Of a stretch of DNA of 64,000 nucleotides, positions 44,978-53,469 are shown one piece after another; positions within the stretch are counted from its first letter, which is position 1; each line of letters starts with the position of its first letter. A model generated the notes under the pieces. It saw only the letters and a program-made list of their open reading frames with translations. It ran no database searches and was not told the origin of the DNA. Both the position numbers and the translations under genes were made by a program. This DNA is from Allobosea psychrotolerans (GTDB taxonomy: Bacteria > Pseudomonadota > Alphaproteobacteria > Rhizobiales > Beijerinckiaceae). The stretch is from the NCBI RefSeq assembly GCF_002917105.1, contig NZ_PQFZ01000003.1:447578-511577 (forward strand). The letters run 5' to 3'.

Positions 44978-46015
44978 ATGAAGATCGAATACGACGCAGG
45001 CACCGCGCTCTCGATCATGCGCGGCAACCCGGTTCGCGGCTGGACCTCGGGCAAGGCCGAGCGGATGGCGAAAACCCGGCTGACCACCGGCGATTTCATC
45101 CAGATCGAGCACAAGCCGAAATTCCAGATCGATCCGTCCTGGCCGATCTTCACCATGGGCTCGTGCTTCGCGCGCGAGGTCGAGAATGTCCTGATGATGC
45201 GCGGCCTGTCGCTGGTCACCAGGGGCCATGGCGTGCCGGCCGAGCATTTCGAGACCTGGGACGCCACAACCGGGCGCGGCGGCGGGGCCGCGGGCGGCGA
45301 GTTGAGCCGGGGCGCGCTGAACAAATATTCGGTGCGCTCGATGACGCATGAACTGAAGCGCGTGCTGCTCGACGAGAGCTACCCGGATGACGGCCTGATC
45401 GAGCTCGCGCCGGACCAGTGGTTCGATCCGCATGCCAGCGGCCTGCGCCTGCTCGACCGCGAGACCGCCTTCGCCAACCGCAAGCGCCTGAGCGCCGCGA
45501 CCGCGACGATCAAGCAGGCGCGCATCTGCTTCTTCACCCTGGGCCTGACCGAGACCTGGCTCGATGCGCAGACGGGGCTTGCGATGAACGCCCATCCCGG
45601 CCCGGCCTGGCTGGCACGCATGCCGGAGCGCTTCCGCTTCATCGACTACGGCTATGAGGCGACGCTCGCCGACATGCTGCAGATCATTGCGATGATCCGC
45701 GAGCATTGCCATCCCGAGATGCGCTTCGTCGTCACCGTCTCGCCGGTGCCGCTGGGCGCGACCTTCAAGGACGCCGACGTCATCGTCGCCAATAGCGGCT
45801 CGAAATCGGTGCTGCGAGCGGTCGCCGAAGAGCTCTTCCGGCGCTTCGACTATGTCGACTACTTCCCGAGCTACGAGATCGTGCTCAACTCGCCGCGCGC
45901 TCTGGCCTTCCAGGAAGACCAGCTCCATGTCGCGCGCGACATGGTCTCCTGCGTGATGAGCCATTTCGAGCGCAGCTATCTCAGCGGCGAGGTGGCGCGC
46001 TCGGAAGCGGCTTAG
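44978..46015 (+). CDS. GSCFA domain-containing protein
   Basis: 345 aa. The name-giving motif is present as FTMGSCFAREVENVL (about residues 56-70). The later block CFFTLGLTETWLDAQTGL and FVVTVSPVPLGATF followed by the C-terminal histidine region (EDQLHVARDMV) matches GSCFA proteins, which resemble SGNH/GDSL hydrolases, with the serine of GSCFA as likely nucleophile. They often accompany polysaccharide genes and may remove or transfer acyl groups. No signal peptide is seen, so it acts in the cytoplasm. The ATG at 44978 has AGGAG at 8-nt spacing. Confidence 0.88.
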   Translation: MKIEYDAGTALSIMRGNPVRGWTSGKAERMAKTRLTTGDFIQIEHKPKFQIDPSWPIFTMGSCFAREVENVLMMRGLSLVTRGHGVPAEHFETWDATTGRGGGAAGGELSRGALNKYSVRSMTHELKRVLLDESYPDDGLIELAPDQWFDPHASGLRLLDRETAFANRKRLSAATATIKQARICFFTLGLTETWLDAQTGLAMNAHPGPAWLARMPERFRFIDYGYEATLADMLQIIAMIREHCHPEMRFVVTVSPVPLGATFKDADVIVANSGSKSVLRAVAEELFRRFDYVDYFPSYEIVLNSPRALAFQEDQLHVARDMVSCVMSHFERSYLSGEVARSEAA

Positions 46016-46030
46016 TCGATCGACGAAGAT

Positions 46031-46066
46031 ATCGCGCTGCGCGGACTCGACTGCGCGCAGCGCGAT
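46031..46066 (+). terminator. Strong hairpin ending the glycan locus
   Basis: ATCGCGCTGCGCG (46031-46043) and CGCGCAGCGCGAT (46054-46066) pair over 13 bp with a 10-nt loop, 16 bp after the GSCFA stop codon. No T-run follows, but the position fits the end of the operon. Confidence 0.6.
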
Positions 46067-46125
46067 AGCGCGGAGGTCCTGATGGAACCAATGCGCTCCT
46101 ACAGGACGCACTCGATGTGACCCCG

Positions 46126-46521
46126 TCATGAGCGCACATCTCCGAAGGCTTGGCGCACTAGCCCGATCAACGGATGGTCATCTGTCAGCCACTCGACAGC
46201 GATCCTACGGATGAAAGCCTCGCTATCTGTGGGCCATCCGAGATCGGTCAGAAGGCGGCTGGAAGCGGAGAGCAAGGACGCCAGCGCCGGCTGATCGAAT
46301 ACGTAGACCGCGCCTCCCTTGATGCAGCAATCCTCGGGTCCAAGCACTCGCACCTGACGACTGCCGTTCGCGTACTCTTGCTCGACGGCTGGTATCGTGA
46401 GGCGGAGGGCTTTCATCACCGTCGGGAGCGGGAGATAACCCACCGGCTTTGCAGGCCCCACGAGCGCGAGGCTTTCCAAAATATCGGCCCGCTCTTGCGT
46501 CGTCGGTACAAAGGTCGCCAT
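46126..46521 (-). CDS. Hypothetical protein, 131 aa
   Basis: I do not recognise this protein. It has no signal peptide or membrane segment; the middle reads PEDCCIKGGAVYVFDQPALASLL and the end SEAFIRRIAVEWLTDDHPLIGLVRQAF. Codon use has less GC at third positions than in the upstream locus, matching the following genes and suggesting that the acquired segment starts here. The ATG at 46521 gives a compact globular-looking protein. Confidence 0.55.
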   Translation of the reverse strand: MATFVPTTQERADILESLALVGPAKPVGYLPLPTVMKALRLTIPAVEQEYANGSRQVRVLGPEDCCIKGGAVYVFDQPALASLLSASSRLLTDLGWPTDSEAFIRRIAVEWLTDDHPLIGLVRQAFGDVRS

Positions 46522-46728
46522 GGCGCTAAGATCTATGCGTGCCGGGAAGACCGCAAGCCTGCCAAGGTCTTTCTATGCACCGGCCTCTCCCGACAAAGGG
46601 CCTGTGTGCCCCCTATCCGTAGCTTCAAGAGGCGCCTTCGCGTGCCTCATGGCACTCTAGTACACACAAGGGTGCCGGGCGCCGCGCTAACTCTACCGAG
46701 ATCATCTCGTTGACTTCCCCCTGCCTCC

Positions 46729-46747
46729 CCTTAACCTATCGTTAAGG
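46729..46747. promoter_or_regulatory. Inverted repeat before the protease gene
   Basis: CCTTAAC (46729-46735) and GTTAAGG (46741-46747) form a 7-bp inverted repeat with a 5-bp spacer, 21 bp before the probable ATG at 46769. It could be an operator or a leader hairpin. Confidence 0.35.
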
Positions 46748-46768
46748 TTGTTGAGTGGCGGGGACGAT

Positions 46769-48237
46769 ATGCGTACGCGAGTGGTCATGTTGATGGCGCT
46801 GGCCCTTGCCGGCTCACCGGCCGCTGCTCACAGGTCCCAGACTCATACTTCCGGTCTGCCCAGGAGACCTTCAACAGCCTTCAGGTCGATACGCGCCTCT
46901 GGTTCCAGATCGTATTGACCAGCGCGGGGTTCTGGCCTGCCGTCCCGAACGTGACCTACTCGCGCCGCCTGTTCGACGCCACCCAGCAGTTCCAGCGGTC
47001 TCGGGGTGAGGACCCCACAGGCGTCCTGACGAAGGTCCAAGTCGGCCAGATGATCCAGTCTGCTTCGCCGGTCCTCGATGGTTGGCGGCTGCGCTGGGTC
47101 CCGCACCCGACCCGGGGGCGACAACTGTGGATACCGATCGGTCTTGACCTCCAGGCCACCCGCACTGAACTCGGCGTGGAAATGCGAGAGCCCAGGAACA
47201 GGTTCAAGCTGAAGTTCAATGCAATCCCAGCGGCGACAGTAAGGGCGGCCTACGAGGCCACTCTGCGCGAGATGGTCGGGAGCGGGGACAACATCAATTT
47301 CAAGGTCATCAAGGGCGACTTCTTCGTCATCACCGGCAACCAGGGGCGCTACAACCGTTACGTCCGCTACCACACCGATGGCGACGGCATCCTCGGCTTC
47401 GATATGTCGTGGTCTGAGGATGACGCCCCGGTCTACGGCAACCGTTTGGTGACGATCATCTCGGGATCCCTATGGGCCAGCATGACGGGCTCACCCTTCC
47501 CAACCACGCCGCGCGGCGCTTACCCTTGGGACAAGCCCGCAGAACCCGAGGTGGCCAGCCAACAGCGTCCTGCTCCGCCGCCTTCACCGCCACCGGCCCA
47601 GGGACCCGCGAAGGTGACGTTCTCGACCGGGTCGGGTTTCTTCGTCTCCAAGGCAGGGCACATCCTGACGAATGCCCATGTCGTCAAGGATTGTACGACC
47701 ATCACCGCCCGGCCTGACGGGGCCACACCGGTGCCCGTCCAGCTAGTCGCCAGGGATGCCACGAACGACCTCGCGGTCCTGAAGGCCTTGGGGCCGGCGG
47801 AGCGTACCCTCCCGATCCGCGCAAGCGTTCGGCTGGGTGAAGGCATCGCTGCCTTTGGGTTCCCCCACAGCGACATCCTTGCGACCACCGGGAACTTCAC
47901 CTTGGGCAACGTCACAGCGCTGGCAGGGCTCCGGGATGATAGCAGGTACCTTCAGGTGTCCGCACCGGTTCAGTCGGGGAACTCCGGGGGCCCACTGGTG
48001 GACACTTCGGGTAATGTCGTGGGCATCGTCACGGCGAAGCTCGACGCGATCAAGATGGCTGAGAACCAGGGAGATCTTCCGCAAAACGTCAACTTCGCTG
48101 TGAAGGCGTCGCTGGCCACGAGCTTCCTCGACGCGAACCAGATCATTTACGATGTCGGAATGACGGCGGAGAAGCTGGACCCTGCTGACCTTGCGGATAG
48201 AGCGAAGAAGGCGAGCGTTTTCATCACCTGCCGGTGA
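46769..48237 (+). CDS. Trypsin-like serine protease with signal peptide separated by an apparent frameshift
   Basis: The main frame (46915-48237 as open frame, but coding character extends upstream) encodes an N-terminal domain of unknown type (ETFNSLQVDTRLWFQIV..., RLFDATQQFQRSRGEDPTG) and, after a proline-rich linker (PAPPPSPPP), a trypsin-like domain with a full triad: TNAHVVKDC (His), DATNDLAVLK (Asp), QSGNSGGPLVD (Ser). A perfect signal peptide (MLMALALAGSPAAA) begins at the ATG at 46769 but in another frame; removing two bases from CACA at 46829-46832 would join it as SPAAA-QVPDSYFRSA. As read here, the gene is probably not secreted or is a pseudogene, unless the sequence has an error. 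Confidence 0.75.
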
Positions 48238-48268
48238 TCGCATAGGGTCCGTCGTCGACTCGATGGTG

Positions 48269-48592
48269 TCATTCGTCAGAATCCTGCCGCACCATCTCGG
48301 TGTTGGCGGTGAATGTGAAGGTCTGCTCGGCGCGTCCCGGAACTGCAAGTGCTCTAACAACGACATGACCTTTCCGTCCCGTAGACGGCATCAAGGTGTC
48401 GAAGGCGACCATGTTCTGATCATACTCAAGGTCGGAGACCACGTATTGCTCGCCATCAACGAAGTCGATGGCTCTGACCTTAAGTAAACCCTCTTCATGC
48501 GAGATGACATATTCTGAACGGCCATCCTCGCCGTTGGATCGCCAGCGGCCGAGCAATGCGACGGGGATGCGGAGGTAAACGACGTTGTTCAT
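48269..48592 (-). CDS. Hypothetical protein, 107 aa
   Basis: An unrecognised small soluble protein rich in beta strands (VVYLRIPVALLGRWR, VRAIDFVDGEQYVVSDLEYD, GHVVVRALAVPGRAEQTFTFTAN). It has no signal peptide. It is convergent with the protease gene and divergent from the DUF7336-like gene. The balanced amino-acid composition makes it a plausible real gene; no function can be assigned. Confidence 0.55.
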   Translation of the reverse strand: MNNVVYLRIPVALLGRWRSNGEDGRSEYVISHEEGLLKVRAIDFVDGEQYVVSDLEYDQNMVAFDTLMPSTGRKGHVVVRALAVPGRAEQTFTFTANTEMVRQDSDE

Positions 48593-48695
48593 ATCTCAGA
48601 GTAAGCAAGGCGAGTTAAAGCAAGCCTTCCACCCATTGCGGTCGCTTCCCCTGCGCGACACCATGCTGCTCAAGGTCAGGTTGCCGGAAACTCTC

Positions 48696-49001
48696 ATGAC
48701 AAAAGTCGTCTTCAATCTTTGGTACGAGCGAGAATATCCTGATCGCGAAGACACCGAACTTCACATCGGCATTTATTCATCGGAAGCGGAAGCCAGAGCG
48801 GCAATCGCGCGATTATCTGACAAGCCGGGGTTTCGAGACTACCCAGAGGGTTTCAACATATACCCATATACGCTCGATAAAGATGGGTGGACGGAGGGCT
48901 ACGTGTCGATCCGCGAAAGCCAGATGATCGCCGAAGGATACGAGCCCTACGAAGATAAGGAGGAAAACCGGCATTTTCCTCCAATCACGCCCTTGGAATA
49001 G
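48696..49001 (+). CDS. DUF7336-like small protein, about 101 aa
   Basis: The start ATG at 48696 (GGAAA upstream) gives MTKVVFNLWYEREYPDREDTE, then HIGIYSSEAEARAAIARL, KPGFRDYPEGFNIYPYTLDKDGWTEGY. The pattern (I)GIYSS-x-EA-x-AA...GF-D-P-GF-I..Y.L...WTEGF is what I associate with small DUF7336-type proteins of unknown function, often in islands or near toxin/immunity loci. GC is clearly lower than the chromosome average here. No partner gene is evident. Confidence 0.65.
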   Translation: MTKVVFNLWYEREYPDREDTELHIGIYSSEAEARAAIARLSDKPGFRDYPEGFNIYPYTLDKDGWTEGYVSIRESQMIAEGYEPYEDKEENRHFPPITPLE

Positions 49002-49054
49002 ATGTCGACTTCCCACCCGTCGCCGACGTTGTGTCTCCATGGCAGCCTACGCCT

Positions 49055-49432
49055 ATGAGCGAGCCCATTCCGATATACGTGTTCCGCGCTCTTCAATTCG
49101 CCAAGAGCGAGGCGGTCGTGTCCGCGGCGCCGCTCAATCTCGTCGTCTCGGTGTTTGGCGGCGGGGGGAGAAAGGGCGAGCAAGGGCTTGAAGCGGCATT
49201 TGGTGGCTCCGCTTACTATCATGATGACGCAACAGGGGCAGCTTACCTTGCCGTCTGGGGTGGCCGAAATGCTTCCCGCTTTAGGACGCGGCTGCGTGAG
49301 AGTGGGGCGGTCTTGTACACCGTCAACGGCGAACCTCCCGCCCGCCTGGTCTTTCACAACAGCGGTCGGAAAGGACAACGCCCGAAGGTCCGACAGCCAC
49401 CCAAGACCGATTTAGATCATCCCGGCAGTTGA
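49055..49432 (+). CDS. Possible hypothetical protein, 125 aa
   Basis: Weak call. The frame from the ATG at 49055 reads MSEPIPIYVFRALQFAKSEAVVSAAP with a glycine-rich middle (VFGGGGRKGEQG) and a basic tail. A competing frame on the other strand (48947-49378) is of similar length. Neither has a recognised domain. I prefer the + frame for its more protein-like N-terminus. Confidence 0.35.
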   Translation: MSEPIPIYVFRALQFAKSEAVVSAAPLNLVVSVFGGGGRKGEQGLEAAFGGSAYYHDDATGAAYLAVWGGRNASRFRTRLRESGAVLYTVNGEPPARLVFHNSGRKGQRPKVRQPPKTDLDHPGS

Positions 49433-49595
49433 ATTGCGTCGGACCCAATATCCACGGTGCGACCGACCAATACGAGAATTCGCGCAAATGTCCCACATGC
49501 TTGGATACCACTTTGGGCATCCGCTTGGGTGCCAGAGCAACTTTGTGCTCGGTAAGTATTGGATATGGTTTTTATTTTTTGGCGCCACCGGGAAG

Positions 49596-49669
49596 TGGCT
49601 GGGGGACTAGGATTCGAACCTAGACAACCAGAGTCAGAGTCTGGGGTCCTACCGTTAGACGATCCCCCA
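49596..49669 (-). tRNA. tRNA-Gln (anticodon CTG)
   Basis: Read on the - strand, the acceptor stem TGGGGGA pairs with TCCCCCA, followed by discriminator G and an encoded CCA (49596-49598). The anticodon arm is CCAGA-CTCTGAC-TCTGG with anticodon CTG, and the T-arm carries GGTTCGAATCC. The cloverleaf is complete at 74 nt. The 3' end faces a low-GC gene group, as expected if it served as an integration site. Confidence 0.95.
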
Positions 49670-49819
49670 ACGGCGCGGTGCGTTCGCGTTGGTGAGCCGG
49701 GGTCTAATCAAACCGAGACCGGATGGCAAGTGCAGAATGCGAGCTTGTGGACGATCTGCGGTGACGACGGATTGTCGTGGCCTTTGCGCAGCCGAATGCG
49801 CCGCGCATAGTCCCAAAAG

Positions 49820-49847
49820 AAAAAAGGGCTACGCCGAAGCGCAGCCC
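49820..49847 (-). terminator. Rho-independent terminator with UUCG tetraloop
   Basis: On the - strand GGGCTGCGC-TTCG-GCGTAGCCC (49826-49847, one mismatch) is followed by six T, then CTTTT. The flanking protein gene is on the other strand, so this terminator needs a - strand transcript that is not an mRNA. Confidence 0.8.
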
Positions 49848-49957
49848 GAAGTCTAGGGAGGAAACGCCCAAGGAGGGCGACACAGCATCTCTGCTGCGGT
49901 GCACAAGAGATAGGGCGTCCCCTGGCCCTGCACAAGGGTAAAGGGACAGCATGGCTG
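49820..49957 (-). ncRNA. Probable trans-acting small RNA with anti-Shine-Dalgarno-like segments
   Basis: On the - strand a TAAAAT box (49963-49968) could be a -10 element. About 140 nt follow: a 5' hairpin GGACAGC-CAT-GCTGTCC, a central stem, a small hairpin CGCCC-TCCTT-GGGCG, the unpaired stretch TTTCCTCCCTAGACTT, and a terminator. CCUCC occurs in two exposed places, as in several rhizobial small RNAs that pair with ribosome sites. There is no credible protein on this strand. I cannot assign an Rfam family. Confidence 0.6.
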
Positions 49958-50119
49958 TCCTTATTTTAATCGCCCTGCCCATAAATGCGCCGTTCTGCCA
50001 TATTTGGCGCGACTGGGCGCCAAAGAGGCAGTTTGAGCAGGCCGCGCTCCTCGTTGGGGCATGCCGGCCCGGCAGGAAAAGCCGGGCACAAGCCGGGTGC
50101 AAGCTGCTATGAGAGCGCC

Positions 50120-51862
<1,743 letters not shown>

Positions 51863-51948
51863 GGCTCGGCCGGAGCGGCCAGTCCGGAGCGTGAAACAGG
51901 CTCTGAAACCTGCCTCCAGCTTGCGCAGAGGCTGACGTTTTTTAGGCG

Positions 51949-51977
51949 TTGACAAGCGATTTAGGGCTCTTCAAATT
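51949..51977 (+). promoter_or_regulatory. Candidate promoter of the binding-protein gene
   Basis: A perfect -35 hexamer TTGACA at 51949-51954 is followed at 17 bp by CAAATT, a weak -10. The site lies about 107 bp before the binding-protein ATG in an otherwise gene-free stretch. Confidence 0.3.
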
Positions 51978-52083
51978 CATAGGTACACAAATGATTATGC
52001 AGGCTGACGCGGCGGCGTCGGCATGCGACATCTGTCAACGAGCATCGGGGCGTTTCGCCACCGGGCCAGAACGGGGAACAGCG

Positions 52084-53301
52084 ATGACGATCGACCGTCG
52101 GTCACTTCTAGCCGGCGCCTCCGCCGGCGCTGCCTTGATCGCTGCACCGGCCCTGGTGCGGGCACAAGGGGCAGGGCCCATCAAGGTGGGCGAGATCAAC
52201 AGCTACACGGCCCAACCCGCCTTCCTGAAGCCCTATCGCCAGGGCTGGGAGCTGGCGCTGGAGCAGATCAATGCGGCGGGCGGCGCTCTCGGGCGCAAGA
52301 TCGAGACGATCTTCCGCGACGATGGCGGCAAGCCGGAAGACGCGGTGCGCCATGCCGGCGACCTGATCAACGCCGAGAAGGTCGATCTGCTCTCGGGCGG
52401 CTTCCTCTCCAATGTCGGGCTCGCGATCGCCGATTTCGCCGCCCAGAACAAGCGGCTCTATGTCGCCTCCGAGCCGCTCTCGGACGCGGTCGTCTGGGCC
52501 AAGGGCAACCGCTACACCTTCCGCCTGCGCCCCTCCACCTACATGCAGGCGGCGATGCTGGTCGAGGAGGCCGCCAAGCTCCCGGCCAAGAAATGGGCGC
52601 TGGTCGCGCCGAATTACGAATATGGCCAGTCCGGCGTGAAGTGGTTCAAGGAGCTGCTGAAGAAGGCCAAGCCTGATGTCGAGTTCGTCGCCGAGCAGTT
52701 CCCGGCGCTCGGCCGCATCGATGCGGGCGCGACGGTGCAGGCGCTGGAGGCCTCCAAGCCCGACGCGATCTTCAACGTCACCTTCGGCGCGGACCTTTCG
52801 AACTTCGTCCGCCAGGGCAATACGCGCGGATTGTTCGAGGGCAGGGCGGTCGTCTCGATGCTGACCGGCGAGCCTGAATATCTCGATCCGCTCGGCGCGG
52901 AAGCGCCTGTCGGCTGGATCGTCACCGGCTATCCCCATGCCGACATCCAGACGCCGGAGCATGTGAAGTTCCGCGACGCCTACAAGGCCAAGTTCAACGA
53001 CTATCCGCGCCTCGGCTCGGTCGTCGGCTTCGACACGATGAACTCGATCGCGGCCGGGCTCGCCAAGGCGGGCTCGACCGACAATGAGAAGCTGGTCGAT
53101 GCGATGAAAGGCCTGAAGTTCCCCTCCGCCTTCGGCCAGGCCGAATACCGCGCCATCGACCATCAGTCGACGCTGGGCGCGTTTGTCGGCAAGACCGCGG
53201 TCAAGGACGGCAAGGGCGTGATGGTCGATTGGCGCTATGCCGACGGCGCGAAATACCTGCCGAGCGATGCCGAGGTGAAGACGCTGCGCCCGGCGGGGTG
53301 A
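52084..53301 (+). CDS. ABC transporter substrate-binding protein (branched-chain amino acid/LivK type)
   Basis: 405 aa with a twin-arginine-like leader (DRRSLLAGASAGAALIAAPALVRA) and mature start QGAGPIKVGEINSYTAQP. The type I periplasmic binding fold is shown by the N-lobe (GWELALEQINAAGGALGRKIE) and the hinge/ligand region (LLSGGFLSNVGLAIADFAAQ, VAPNYEYGQSG). LivK-type proteins bind amino acids but also aromatic acids, urea and N-heterocycles. Linkage to the catabolic operon beyond suggests such a non-amino-acid ligand, which is inference. GGGGAAC lies before the ATG. Confidence 0.9.
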   Translation: MTIDRRSLLAGASAGAALIAAPALVRAQGAGPIKVGEINSYTAQPAFLKPYRQGWELALEQINAAGGALGRKIETIFRDDGGKPEDAVRHAGDLINAEKVDLLSGGFLSNVGLAIADFAAQNKRLYVASEPLSDAVVWAKGNRYTFRLRPSTYMQAAMLVEEAAKLPAKKWALVAPNYEYGQSGVKWFKELLKKAKPDVEFVAEQFPALGRIDAGATVQALEASKPDAIFNVTFGADLSNFVRQGNTRGLFEGRAVVSMLTGEPEYLDPLGAEAPVGWIVTGYPHADIQTPEHVKFRDAYKAKFNDYPRLGSVVGFDTMNSIAAGLAKAGSTDNEKLVDAMKGLKFPSAFGQAEYRAIDHQSTLGAFVGKTAVKDGKGVMVDWRYADGAKYLPSDAEVKTLRPAG

Positions 53302-53334
53302 GGCGACCTCTGGTTAACTGGCTCATGAACCTCT

Positions 53335-53439
53335 GTCATCCCGGACAAGCCGCGTAGCGGCGCAGATCCGGGATCCATCGGAAGGCTCCGGAGCTCTAGG
53401 ATGGATCCCGGATCTCCGCTTCGCTGCGTCCGGGATGAC
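53335..53439. repeat. REP-like palindromic repeat, copy A
   Basis: A 105-bp imperfect palindrome bounded by GTCATCCCGG and CCGGGATGAC, with inner GATCCGGGATCCAT...ATGGATCCCGGATC arms. It lies between the binding-protein and permease genes. Copies B (56901-57040) and C (57943-58078) share its ends. Confidence 0.85.
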
Positions 53440-53469
53440 GGCGGAGCTTTGGCTCAAGGTGGATTCAGC

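Noticed and set aside
46020..46130. Possible attL copy of the tRNA-Gln 3' end
   Set aside because: No stretch here repeats the tRNA 3' sequence; only the operon-end hairpin is present.
48947..49378. - strand open frame of 143 codons overlapping two + strand genes
   Set aside because: It overlaps the well-supported DUF7336-like gene and has no domain; the + strand alternative is at least as plausible.
49704..50102. - strand open frame of 132 codons between tRNA-Gln and the ABC exporter
   Set aside because: It contains the UUCG terminator and stem-loops of the probable small RNA and has no protein-like features.
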